DNA from: CAZFLM01 sp964519955 | GTDB taxonomy: Bacteria; Armatimonadota; Chthonomonadetes; Chthonomonadales; CAJBBX01 | Direction of reading: 5' to 3' | Assembly (NCBI GenBank): GCA_964519955.1 | Contig: CAZFLM010000001.1 | Coordinates: forward strand, 205,899 to 269,898 | DNA: 64,000 bases | In this document: positions 27,060 through 34,780 of the stretch, piece after piece | Layout: each line of letters opens with the position of its first letter | Numbering within the stretch: the stretch's first letter is position 1 | The notes under the pieces: model-generated | The model's database searches: none | Told to the model about the DNA's origin: nothing | Seen by the model: the letters and a program-made list of their open reading frames with translations, nothing else | Translations under genes and position numbers: made by a program

Positions 27060-28076
27060 CTACGGCATCTGCGAGGTGACGCGCCGTGTGCGGCGATCCA
27101 CCTCGTACCAGCCCTGCGTCGCACTGTGCGAGGCGCCTCCGCCATCGTCGACGACCTCGTAGACGTGCACGCTGTACTTGCTCGGGCCGTCCGGCTCCAC
27201 GTCGATGTGCGCCCGCGACGCGCCGGCGGCGCCCAGCACACCCAGCCACTGCTTCACGGCAGGCAGCGCACGCACGAGCGCCTCCGCCTCGGCGGCACTC
27301 ACCGGTCCTCCGCCCGCCGACGCCGAGCCGATGCCCTCGGGCCGCCGCGCGTACACCGTGACGAACTCGCTCGCCGGCGGCGCCAGCACCAGCTTCAGCC
27401 GGTCGCCATCGGCGAACTCCGCGGTGAGCGGGATGTGTTCGCCCTTTGACGTGTAGGTGCCCTTCAGCCGGTCGGGGCCGTCAGGCGCGAGGTCGACCGA
27501 GTCGCCATCCGGGGTGATGACCCCGCGGATGTGCCCCGCGACCTCGGTCAACTCGAACGTGTTCCTACTCCGGCCCGGCCCGTTGTCCTCGACCCAGGGG
27601 CCTACATAGGCCGAGAGGGCCGATGCCGGCGCCTCGCTGCCGATGGGAACTGGTCTGGCCACGTCGGGCGCCTGGATCGCGTCGGAGCCGATCGCGGGCG
27701 CCCCGGAGGAGGTCGATGGCGTCGAGGCGCCACCGGCGCCGAGGTCGCTGCCGATAGGGGCCGAGCCGAGCGCGCCCGCGATGGGCGCTGGAGGCGGCGA
27801 CGCTGGGCGCGTGGCCTTCCAGACCCCCGCTGCGACCACTACGAGGACGATAGCCACGACCACGTGCGCGGGCTTCAGGCTGGAACCGGCGGACGGCGGG
27901 GGTGCGGGCGTGGGCGTCGTAGGTGGAGGCGATGCGGCGGGCGACGGCTGAGGTGTGGGAGCTTCGGGCGTCGCCGCGTGAGTGGCGCTCGCGACAGGCG
28001 CGCCGCAGCCTTCGCAGAACCGCGCACCGGCCGCCAGAGGTGCGCCGCATTGATCGCAGAACGAGGAGCCCGCCAT
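27060..28076 (-). CDS. zinc-ribbon, single-pass membrane protein, unknown
   Basis: The 338-residue protein starts with a zinc ribbon (CDQCGAPLAAGARFCEGCGAP, residues 7-27), then a Pro/Thr-rich linker and one transmembrane helix (VVVAIVLVVVAAGVW, about 71-86). An extracytoplasmic region follows in which the tripeptide Ile-Gly-Ser recurs (SAPIGSDLG, PAIGSDAI, PVPIGSEAP). Residues about 155-240 look like a small beta-rich domain (GPWVEDNGPGRSRNTFELTE, GVITPDGDSVDL). The C-terminus has a second alpha/beta domain resembling a small lipoprotein-like fold. The cytosolic ribbon and outer domain fit a transmembrane connector. Unknown family. Confidence 0.75.
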   Translation of the reverse strand: MAGSSFCDQCGAPLAAGARFCEGCGAPVASATHAATPEAPTPQPSPAASPPPTTPTPAPPPSAGSSLKPAHVVVAIVLVVVAAGVWKATRPASPPPAPIAGALGSAPIGSDLGAGGASTPSTSSGAPAIGSDAIQAPDVARPVPIGSEAPASALSAYVGPWVEDNGPGRSRNTFELTEVAGHIRGVITPDGDSVDLAPDGPDRLKGTYTSKGEHIPLTAEFADGDRLKLVLAPPASEFVTVYARRPEGIGSASAGGGPVSAAEAEALVRALPAVKQWLGVLGAAGASRAHIDVEPDGPSKYSVHVYEVVDDGGGASHSATQGWYEVDRRTRRVTSQMP

Positions 28077-28112
28077 GGTTGCGCCCCTTTCGCGTACTCG
28101 GGTGTGTGTTCC

Positions 28113-29249
28113 TCAGCCGACCTGGCCGGCCGGTGGTTGCCGGACCCCGCCGTCGAACGGAATGCCGTGCGCGTCGAGCGCCTCGGCGACCAACTCCCCG
28201 TGCACGAGGCCCGTCAGCCACACGCGAAGCCGGCCGCCGCCGCGTTCGACGATCTCGAACCCGTGGTGTCTGGTGGTGGAGAGGATGATGGAGGGCCCGG
28301 CCGCCCGCCAGTTCAGCAGCGACGCGATGACGCCCAAGACGACCATCCACCGCGCGGGCCGCCACGTGATGGGCCCAACGCGCTCGACCTCGGAGAACGG
28401 CACGATCCGCTCCCCGCGCAGGCTGGTCACACGGAGGGCGTCGGGCAGGATCTCGATGCAGAACGTCGCGTAGTGCGCCGCGTAGCCGTAGATCGTGACG
28501 CACGCCGCCGCGAAGGCCCACATGATGACGGTCAGCGCAAACCAGCCGGGCTCGAACACGCTGCCCGTCGAGCCGTTCGACGCGACGATGAGGAACGGCA
28601 GGGAGAAGAACATGGCGGTGAGCACCGTCGCGAGGAAGTCGGGCAGTATCGCGCCGCGGAACCGGCCGTAGTACATTGCGTTCGCCGGCCGACGCCTCCA
28701 GGGTAGGAACACGTACAACGCCAGGGCCAGCAGCAGCGCCGCGCCCCCTGCCCTCGCGAACGGGCGAGCCAGCCCGGCCGGAGCGTAGCCCAGGTAGTCC
28801 CTCGGCTGCTGCAGGTTCGCCGTGAAGTACAGAGCCCGCGCGCCGGTCGCGACCGCCACGTACGTGAACGGCTTCTCGGCGGTCAGGCGCGCGGCCACCT
28901 CGGCAAGCGGCCCCTCGTCCACACGGAAGTAGAGGGCGTCATCCTGGTAGCCCGTTCCGCGATGGTCGGACCACTTGGCGGCGCCTGATCCATCGCGCAG
29001 CGCGGCCTGCACCTCCCCCGCGAACGCGCGCCAGCCGTCGCCGGACACCTCCACCAGCCGCCCTTTGGTCTGGTCGGCGATGTACGCCGCGTCGCTGCCG
29101 GCCGCCTGGGAGGAGTAGGGATGGCGCTCCTTCTCGCGCTCCCAGTCGACGGCGCGCACGCGGACGAGTGGCGGGGACATGCCGAGCGTCAGCGCGATGC
29201 CCACCAGAAGGCCGATCAGCAGCACGATGCGGCGCTGCACCTCGATCAT
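28113..29249 (-). CDS. membrane protein with extracytoplasmic domain, unknown
   Basis: The 378-residue protein has an N-terminal membrane helix (RIVLLIGLLVGIALTLGM). An extracytoplasmic domain of about 130 residues follows (GRLVEVSGDGWRAFAGEV, GYQDDALYFRVDEGPLAEV). Three hydrophobic segments (around 165-185, 205-225, 235-260) come next, then a C-terminal cytosolic domain resembling a PH-like/bPH segment (ALRVTSLRGERIVPFSEVER). ATG 29249 overlaps the upstream stop (ATGA). I cannot name the family. Position and coupling tie it to the secreted propeller protein upstream. Confidence 0.72.
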   Translation of the reverse strand: MIEVQRRIVLLIGLLVGIALTLGMSPPLVRVRAVDWEREKERHPYSSQAAGSDAAYIADQTKGRLVEVSGDGWRAFAGEVQAALRDGSGAAKWSDHRGTGYQDDALYFRVDEGPLAEVAARLTAEKPFTYVAVATGARALYFTANLQQPRDYLGYAPAGLARPFARAGGAALLLALALYVFLPWRRRPANAMYYGRFRGAILPDFLATVLTAMFFSLPFLIVASNGSTGSVFEPGWFALTVIMWAFAAACVTIYGYAAHYATFCIEILPDALRVTSLRGERIVPFSEVERVGPITWRPARWMVVLGVIASLLNWRAAGPSIILSTTRHHGFEIVERGGGRLRVWLTGLVHGELVAEALDAHGIPFDGGVRQPPAGQVG

Positions 29250-30223
29250 GGGCCGACCTCTTCTCCGCGACCGATCTCGCGCAGGTTCTTGCCGTCCCGG
29301 TCGATGCGGAACACGCGGTACGGGTCGCGCTCCCTCGCCTGGCTGTCGCGGCAGCCGGCGAAGTACAGCGCGCGCCCGTCGGCCGACCAGCGCGGCGACC
29401 GCGCTGCCACGGTCACCGGCGCCAGCCGCGCGCGCTTGCCGCTGCGCCGGTCGTAGACGATGAGCGCCGACGAGGGGGCGTGCTTTGCCGCATTCCAGAC
29501 GGCCGTGCCGGCCGTGGCACACGTGCCCGCGATCAGGTCCGAGTTCAGCGGGTTGGGCACGAAGCGGTCCAGGCTCGATACGGCCGACGCTCTGCCGACG
29601 ATGACGGACAGGGACACTCGCCTGAGGAGCTTACCGGTGAGCGAGACCTGGTAGAGGTTGGCGAGATCGTGGAAGAGGAGCGACTTGCCGTCCGGGGCCC
29701 AGACCGGCCCGAAGGCCGCCCGCGCCCCCAGCTCGCCCGCACGCCACGCGACGCGCCGATCCGAGCCGTCAGTGCGGACCGAGTGCAGGGCGTCGTCGCC
29801 GATCTCGCTGCGCATCAGGAACGCAATGCGGTCACCGCGCGGCGAGAAGACGGAGTGCGAGATGACCACGCCGGGCTGCAGGACCGTGGTTCGCGCGCCG
29901 GTGCGCACATCCACGATGTAGAGGGCGGCTTCCTTCGGATCGTCGGCCGTGAACGACCGCGGCCTGCAGTAGGCGATGCGCCTACCATCTGCGGAGAGCG
30001 AGGGGTAGGCGCCGCGCGCCACTCGCTGAGGGCCAAACGCGGGAGCCGCGGCGAAGACGATCAAGCCCTGCGCATCGACGTAGGCGAGCGCGTCGGTGCG
30101 AGACCGCGCGGCGGGGGACGGGCGGGCGGCAGAGACCAGCGCAACGGCGCAGAGGAGCATGCAGCCGAGCGCGAGGGCCACAGAACCACTCAGGCAGCGC
30201 TTGCCAGGCAGAGCAGCGCGCAT
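29246..30223 (-). CDS. secreted TolB-like/PD40 beta-propeller protein
   Basis: The 325-residue protein has a signal-anchor or signal peptide (VALALGCMLLCAVALVSA). Repeated WD40-like/PD40 blades follow: YPSLSADGRRIAY, HSVFSPRGDRIAFL, GPVWAPDGKSLLF, and SPRWSADGRALYFAG. Such propellers usually bind proteins or glycans in the periplasm or at the surface. It is first in the seven-gene operon and overlaps the next gene by ATGA. The promoter must lie in 30224-30440, where I see no consensus pair that stands out. Confidence 0.8.
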   Translation of the reverse strand: MRAALPGKRCLSGSVALALGCMLLCAVALVSAARPSPAARSRTDALAYVDAQGLIVFAAAPAFGPQRVARGAYPSLSADGRRIAYCRPRSFTADDPKEAALYIVDVRTGARTTVLQPGVVISHSVFSPRGDRIAFLMRSEIGDDALHSVRTDGSDRRVAWRAGELGARAAFGPVWAPDGKSLLFHDLANLYQVSLTGKLLRRVSLSVIVGRASAVSSLDRFVPNPLNSDLIAGTCATAGTAVWNAAKHAPSSALIVYDRRSGKRARLAPVTVAARSPRWSADGRALYFAGCRDSQARERDPYRVFRIDRDGKNLREIGRGEEVGP

Positions 30224-30440
30224 CCGAGCGAGCCTCCGTCGGGGCGTCGGTTACTGCAAGGGAAGTCGCGCGACCCGGAGCGGTGAGCCGATGATGGACG
30301 CGCTCCTGTGCGCATCGCGGCGGGCACGGCCGTGCCGGGGTGCTGGCACGTGATCGAGTGGGTATTGGACGCCCGCTGTCGCGATTCCTGCAGGCCTCGG
30401 CTGCTGGTGGGAAGGAGGACAGCGAATCCCGACGACGAAC

Positions 30441-30470
30441 GAGGCCGCCCAGCAGAAGCTAGGCGGCCTC
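30441..30470 (-). terminator. terminator after tRNA-Met
   Basis: GAGGCCGCC (30441-30449) and GGCGGCCTC (30462-30470) form a perfect 9-bp stem with a 12-base loop, 7 bases downstream of the tRNA 3' end on the minus strand. Confidence 0.65.
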
Positions 30471-30477
30471 GAAATGG

Positions 30478-30551
<74 letters not shown>

Positions 30552-30563
30552 TCGACAAAGTAC

Positions 30564-30593
30564 AGTCTACACCCATCAGGATGTCGATGTCAA
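30564..30593 (-). promoter_or_regulatory. tRNA-Met promoter
   Basis: On the minus strand TTGACA (30588-30593) is followed after 18 bases by TAGACT (30564-30569). The -10 ends 12 bases before the first tRNA base at 30551. Confidence 0.65.
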
Positions 30594-30616
30594 GGGGTGT
30601 CCAACAAACTAGCACA

Positions 30617-31393
30617 CTAACGTGCCCCACACGCCTGCAGGCAGGCCTGCATGTGCCCGCGCGTCTCCGCCGCGATGACCGCGCACTGCAGCACGTCCAG
30701 CTCCTTGGCGCCGATCACCTCCAGGTCCACAGGGCCCGTGTACCCTGCCTGGTGCAGCACGCGCAGGTAGCCCACCAGGTCGATGTCGCCGCGCCCGTTC
30801 GCCTGCATGGGCGGGGGACCAGGGTTCATCTGACGCCCCTTGCAGTCGCGGATGTGCACATGCTTCACGCGCGACACCACGGCCGCTATGGCCTCCACGG
30901 GGTTATCGCCCGAGCGGTACATGTGCGAGGGGTCCATGTCGATGCCGAAGGCCTTCGACGTGATGGCCTCCATCGCCCGCAGGGTTGTCGGCGTGTTGTA
31001 GATCGCCGCGCCCACGTGCGCCTTCACGCAGAGCGTCACGCCATAGTGCTCGGCGCGGTCCGCCAGCTTTCCCAGCGAGTCGATGCTCTGCTGCAGCGTC
31101 TCCTCGTCGTCCATCTTGCCGCCCGGTCCGCAGTTGATGATCGGGATGCCAATCTCGGCGCCCGCCTGGAACGCCAGCTCCATCTTGGCCGGGTCCTGCG
31201 AGGGCTGCTCCATCGCCAGCAGCTCCAGGCCGTATTCCTTCGAGAGGCGCTGGATCTCGGGCTTCAGCTCCTGCCAGCGCTCCAGCACCAGGTGCTCGCT
31301 CATGCCGTCGATGGCCGACAGCTCGATCCCGTCGTAACCGGCCATGGCGAGGTACTTGAACGCGGTCTCCATGTCGTGGCCACCGAACAGCAC
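30617..31393 (-). CDS. sugar phosphate isomerase/epimerase (xylose isomerase-like TIM barrel)
   Basis: The 258-residue product is an AP-endonuclease-2/xylose-isomerase-type TIM barrel. It shows GYDGIELSAIDG near the start, LAMEQPSQDP, then INCGPGG and KAHVGAAIYNTP. Metal-site motifs are GIDMDPSHMYRSGDNP, KHVHIRDCKGR and a final VDLEVIG. Such enzymes isomerise or epimerise sugars or 3-keto-sugars with a divalent metal. The given start is a GTG (31393) with no ribosome-binding site. A good GAGGAG (31421-31426) sits 6 bases before an in-frame AGG codon (31412-31414) that seems to have replaced the original ATG. The gene once followed the GH38-like gene, of which a 3' fragment remains just upstream. 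Confidence 0.85.
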   Translation of the reverse strand: MLFGGHDMETAFKYLAMAGYDGIELSAIDGMSEHLVLERWQELKPEIQRLSKEYGLELLAMEQPSQDPAKMELAFQAGAEIGIPIINCGPGGKMDDEETLQQSIDSLGKLADRAEHYGVTLCVKAHVGAAIYNTPTTLRAMEAITSKAFGIDMDPSHMYRSGDNPVEAIAAVVSRVKHVHIRDCKGRQMNPGPPPMQANGRGDIDLVGYLRVLHQAGYTGPVDLEVIGAKELDVLQCAVIAAETRGHMQACLQACGAR

Positions 31394-31597
31394 CGAATTG
31401 GCGCCTAGCTTCCTCGCAGACTCCTCGATATGATGTGGGAGCGGCGTGAGTCCGCTCCGTTCCTACTTCCGAACCGTCTTCCGCGGCGTCAGCAGCACCG
31501 TCTCGATCGAATGGTGGCCCACGGCCAGCCGCGCCGCGCCGTCCACCACCTGCAGCGGCTCGCCCGGGTCCTCGATCATGCTGGCGTGCCGCCCGGA
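31227..31597. repeat. 371-bp direct repeat, copy 1
   Basis: This segment recurs at 34410-34780 in the same orientation with three visible differences in 371 bases (offset 3183). It holds the 3' end of the GH38-like gene, the intergenic spacer and the first ~55 codons of the isomerase gene. Copy 1 keeps the isomerase intact and the hydrolase as a fragment. Confidence 0.93.
31463..31597 (-). pseudogene. 3' fragment of GH38-like gene
   Basis: The last 44 codons and stop of the hydrolase at 34646-38095 are duplicated here, ending with the same TVLLTPRKTVRK. At 31597/31598 the match stops abruptly and a different gene fragment (ROK kinase) begins in another frame, so this copy has no start. Confidence 0.88.
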
Positions 31598-31706
31598 CGA
31601 TGATCTCGCATCCCGCCGTGCCACTAACCTCGGCGCACTTCGATCCACCGATGTCAACACCCAGGGTAGGCCGGGGCGCCTGCCATCCGCCAACATCGCG
31701 TTGCAT
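31598..31706 (-). pseudogene. N-terminal fragment of a ROK-family sugar kinase
   Basis: From ATG 31706 the minus strand encodes a short peptide containing RPTLGVDIGGSKCAEVSG, the phosphate-binding start of ROK sugar kinases/repressors (LGVDIGGTK type). After about 36 codons it is cut at the edge of the 371-bp repeat, and the frame then runs into repeat sequence. No other part of a ROK gene is present nearby, so the rest was lost or lies elsewhere. Confidence 0.7.
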
Positions 31707-31920
31707 GAACGGGTTTGGCTCCCGGGGCCTCCAAACGTGCGGCTCTTGGCGTGTTCCGCTCCGGTCGGTGACGCAGGCGCTGGCCCTGTGCGTACTGCAA
31801 TCAACACGCGCATCTGCCGGCCCATCCACATGCTGTATACCTCACGGAGTGGTGCGGCACGGCGCAGCGCCCTCTCACGGCGACCCTCGGAGTGGCCGCG
31901 CCGCAATTCCACACATAGTA

Positions 31921-31949
31921 TTGACAGACTCTATGATCGGTGCGATACT
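31921..31949 (+). promoter_or_regulatory. sigma-70 promoter of the island operon
   Basis: TTGACA (31921-31926), a 17-base spacer and GATACT (31944-31949) stand 66 bases upstream of the Cys-rich peptide start. The site is inside the region bounded by the direct repeats, so the island carries its own promoter. Confidence 0.7.
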
Positions 31950-32014
31950 AGCGGGAGGCGGCGTGGCCGTTCGTTTCGATCCGGGATCACGTTGTTAACC
32001 TCAGGTGGTTACCC

Positions 32015-32368
32015 ATGAAGGTGCTTCGGTCGAACCCGTTTGTCGTCTCAGTCCTGTCGTGCCTCCTCTTCTTCAGCCTGACCGTGGCTGCGTTCGCCAC
32101 GACGTGGCCCGGCCACTGGCCGGACTGCGGGTGGGTCTGCTGGGATTACGGGCCAGATGGCAGCCAATCGAACCCGGACTCCTGTGGCAACTGCTGCTCG
32201 CAGAACTGCCTCGCCGGCGGCGGGAACGGTCAGTTCGACTACGCCGGCTGCGTGGCTTGCTGCAACGCTTACAACTACGGCGATCCGAACGGCAACACGC
32301 ACTGCCAGGGCCACGGTCCCATCACGACTGCCCCGGTCATCCCTATCGACCCCCCAGATCCGCAGTAG
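32015..32368 (+). CDS. small secreted cysteine-rich protein, unknown
   Basis: The 117-residue product begins at ATG 32015 with AGGTGG 6 bases upstream. It has a textbook signal peptide (residues 1-28, cleavage after AFA). The mature part of about 89 residues has ten cysteines in a pattern of close pairs: DCGWVC, SCGNCCSQNC, GCVACC and a lone HC. It also has many Asn/Gly/Asp/Trp and a Pro/Asp tail. The even cysteine number suggests five disulfides. A DsbA-like protein is encoded three genes downstream in the same operon. I do not recognise a family. A secreted disulfide-rich binding protein, toxin or pilus-tip component are all possible. Confidence 0.82.
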   Translation: MKVLRSNPFVVSVLSCLLFFSLTVAAFATTWPGHWPDCGWVCWDYGPDGSQSNPDSCGNCCSQNCLAGGGNGQFDYAGCVACCNAYNYGDPNGNTHCQGHGPITTAPVIPIDPPDPQ

Positions 32369-32485
32369 GGGGCTACCGCATAGCGGTTCGGTAGGGCTGT
32401 TGGGCCGTTCACGCTATCCCTCGCCGATCGTGTGAGTGACGTCACGCCGCCAAAGACCAAGACGCAGGAAGTGAGGAGCACGCCC

Positions 32486-33010
32486 ATGATGCCTCCCGCA
32501 CGCAGACGTCTCGTCATCTACCTTGGACCGCTCCTGGGCATCTGCCTTGGGTGTGCCTTCTGGCTCGAGTATGGCCCCAAGGGCAGCGGAGGCCCTACCG
32601 ACCAGTGGGCACGGAGCAGGGGCTTCGGATCGGCAGATCGGTACGAGGCGATCCTGGCGTTGAGCCACGAGTCGAAGCACCTCCGAGATCTCACAGAGCA
32701 GCAGTTTGGGCTCGTGCAGGACGTCCTCGATCACGATGGACCCAATGCCAAGACACTGGCGGTTGTCTCCCTGGCGTCACTTCGCACCGCCGAACAGCAG
32801 AGGCGCGCGCTGAGGATGGTCATGCCGCACGTGCGCGAGAAGGGAGTGGACGCCATGATCTACTTCGTTGTCCAGACCTATGCCAGGGGAAGCGGTCGGG
32901 GGGCCGTCGAGGAGTTGGCTCGCGGCCCCGACCCGGCCATCGCGACATGGGCCAGCAAGGTCCTGGCAACCGTGCCGAGCAGCACGCCCGCGCCGAAGTG
33001 GCCGAGGTAA
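32486..33010 (+). CDS. membrane-anchored alpha-helical protein, unknown
   Basis: ATG 32486 is chosen over a GTG at 32432 because GAGGAG lies 7 bases before it. The 174-residue product has one N-terminal membrane helix (LVIYLGPLLGICLGCAFWL). The outer domain is helical and HEAT-like in feel (AILALSHESKHLRDLTEQQF, LAVVSLASLRTAEQQRRALR, ATWASKVLATV). It sits between the Cys-rich peptide and the prepilin-like gene, 7 bases before the latter. Function unknown; probably an envelope partner of the operon. Confidence 0.72.
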   Translation: MMPPARRRLVIYLGPLLGICLGCAFWLEYGPKGSGGPTDQWARSRGFGSADRYEAILALSHESKHLRDLTEQQFGLVQDVLDHDGPNAKTLAVVSLASLRTAEQQRRALRMVMPHVREKGVDAMIYFVVQTYARGSGRGAVEELARGPDPAIATWASKVLATVPSSTPAPKWPR

Positions 33011-33017
33011 GCAACCG

Positions 33018-33683
33018 ATGAGTGCGCAGACTACGTGCCGTGTTTCGATCCGCGGAGTTGGCCGTGCTCCGCGGGAGCCCGGCTTCACCCTCGTCGAGTT
33101 GCTCGTGGTCATCGCAATCGTCGGGGTCTTGGCCGCGCTGTTGTTCCCGGTCTATGCGGCGGCACGAGGGAAGGCGCGCGTGACAGCATGCCTCTCCAAC
33201 CTCCGCCAACTCGGGCAAGCGACCGCGATGTACATGAGCGACTACGACGACACATACCCACACGCCATACATGGGTGGTTCAGGGACCATCCTGATCCGC
33301 TACCAGGCATGCCTGGCATCGCGGCGGACGTGCCGAACATCCCGCTGATCCAAGATGCGCTGGCTCCCTACTGCCGCTCGCGGGACCTGTTCCATTGCCC
33401 GGCGGACTTCGGCTCCAACTCGGCTTCGCCCCCAATCGTGCCTTCGGAGTTCGCTCGCTACGGCTCCAGCTACGAGTTCACCCCACTCCTACAAGACGAG
33501 AAGGAAGGGTGCTTTGGCCGCCCGGCGGACCTTGTGTATGCCTACGACTGCTCGATCGAGTGGCATACGTGGCGCAGGGTGTCCTACTGGGATGGACGCC
33601 TCGTCGCGCTGTACCACGACTGGCACGTCAAGTTGATCCCCGAGCCCGCGAGGAAGATTGGAGTGTCCTGCGATGGGGGGTAG
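33018..33683 (+). CDS. prepilin-type N-terminal cleavage/methylation protein
   Basis: The 221-residue protein has a type IV prepilin leader ending in Gly22, followed by FTLVELLVVIAIVGVLAALL with Glu27 at position +5. The segment ARVTACLSNLRQLGQATAMY and DYDDTYP follow, as in the large family of pseudopilin-like proteins typical of Armatimonadota and related phyla. It should be cut and methylated by a PilD-type peptidase and assemble in, or anchor to, the inner membrane. ATG 33018 follows the preceding stop by 7 bases. The C-terminal part carries four cysteines (YCRSRDLFHC, EGCFG, YDCSIEW). Confidence 0.9.
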   Translation: MSAQTTCRVSIRGVGRAPREPGFTLVELLVVIAIVGVLAALLFPVYAAARGKARVTACLSNLRQLGQATAMYMSDYDDTYPHAIHGWFRDHPDPLPGMPGIAADVPNIPLIQDALAPYCRSRDLFHCPADFGSNSASPPIVPSEFARYGSSYEFTPLLQDEKEGCFGRPADLVYAYDCSIEWHTWRRVSYWDGRLVALYHDWHVKLIPEPARKIGVSCDGG

Positions 33684-34377
33684 GCACAGCATGTCGGCGA
33701 TCGAATCTCGCACCACCATGAATCGGATCGAGAAGGTCGTGCTAGGTTCTGCACTCCTCCTGACCACGGGTCTTGTCGCCGTCGCGTGCGTTAGGGCCGG
33801 TCGCCTCGCGGCGGCCGCACGCCGGCAGAACGAGGCGAAGAAGGCGGTCGTCCTACGAGTTGCGCCCGCCGTCGCCATCGGCAACCGCCCGCAGTTCCGC
33901 GGCGCTGCGGGTGCCCCGTATGTGCTCGTGGAGTTCATGGATTACCAGTGCCCGCCGTGCAAAGCCGTCCATGCCGATCTGCCCGGACTGGTCTCCCGGT
34001 ATGGGCCGCGAGTGCGCTACACGATCCGGCAGTTTCCGCTTGTCAACATGCACCCCTTCGCCATGGACGCAGCGATCACATCGGAGGCCGCGCGCGAGCA
34101 GGGGCGGTTCTGGGAGATGCACGACGGACTGATGGATTGCGGCGGCGCACCCGATGCCGCGGCGATCGCCGATCTCGCGCAGCGCCTCCATATGGACGCT
34201 AAGCGGTTCGCGCAGGCTTGTCGCACTACCGCGCGGGCTGCGGTGCATACCGACCTCGCCGCCGCATCGGCAATGGACCTGCCAGGAACACCCAGCTTCG
34301 TCCTCTGCTCGCCAGGTGGCCGGGTTGTGCGCCTGGGGTCGCTCGCGCAGATCGGCCGGTTCATCCCAGGAGGGTGA
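33673..34377 (+). CDS. DsbA/thioredoxin-fold disulfide oxidoreductase, membrane anchored
   Basis: The 234-residue product has a membrane helix (VVLGSALLLTTGLVAVACV) and a DsbA-type thioredoxin domain. It shows VEFMDYQCPPCKAVH (CPPC at 93-96), an inserted helical region (ITSEAAREQGRFWEMHDGL) and the cis-Pro loop PGTPSFVL. This layout is that of thiol oxidoreductases such as BdbD/DsbA that act outside the membrane. The start at 33673 has GGAG 9 bases upstream and overlaps the prepilin stop; ATG 33691 is an alternative. It is the last gene of the island operon. It is a likely folding helper for the ten-cysteine peptide and the cysteine-bearing prepilin. Confidence 0.88.
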   Translation: MGGRHSMSAIESRTTMNRIEKVVLGSALLLTTGLVAVACVRAGRLAAAARRQNEAKKAVVLRVAPAVAIGNRPQFRGAAGAPYVLVEFMDYQCPPCKAVHADLPGLVSRYGPRVRYTIRQFPLVNMHPFAMDAAITSEAAREQGRFWEMHDGLMDCGGAPDAAAIADLAQRLHMDAKRFAQACRTTARAAVHTDLAAASAMDLPGTPSFVLCSPGGRVVRLGSLAQIGRFIPGG

Positions 34378-34409
34378 GTTCCGCAACGGCGGTGGGAGCT
34401 TCGGCGTGA

Positions 34410-34780
34410 AGGCCGTATTCCTTCTAGAGGCGCTGGATCTCGGGCTTCAGCTCCTGCCAGCGCTCCAGTACCAGGTGCTCGCTCATGCCGTCGATGGCCG
34501 ACAGCTCGATCCCGTCGTAACCGGCCATGGCGAGGTACTTGAACGCGGTCTCCATGTCGTGGCCACCGAACAGCACCGAATTGGCGCCTAGCTTCCTCGC
34601 AGACTCCTCGATATGATGTGGGAGCGGCGTGAGTCCGCTCCGTTCCTACTTCCGAACCGTCTTCCGCGGCGTCAGCAGCACCGTCTCGATCGAATGGTGG
34701 CCCACGGCCAGCCGCGCCGCGCCGTCCACCACCTGCAGCGGCTCGCCCGGGTCCTCGATCATACTGGCGTGCCGCCCGGA
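34410..34780. repeat. 371-bp direct repeat, copy 2
   Basis: This is the second copy of 31227-31597. It contains the intact 3' end of the GH38-like gene and a broken isomerase start. One of the three differences turns isomerase codon Ser51 (TCG) into TAG. Confidence 0.93.
34424..34576 (-). pseudogene. truncated copy of the sugar isomerase 5' end
   Basis: This repeats codons 1-50 of the isomerase at 30617-31393 and then meets an in-frame TAG at 34424-34426, where the intact copy has a serine codon. The remaining homology stops at 34410. It directly follows the hydrolase gene, showing the ancestral order hydrolase-isomerase. Confidence 0.88.

Noticed and set aside
31227..34780. Insertion sequence or composite transposon explanation for the direct repeats
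   Set aside because: No transposase or integrase gene and no terminal inverted repeats are visible; the repeats are host gene sequence.
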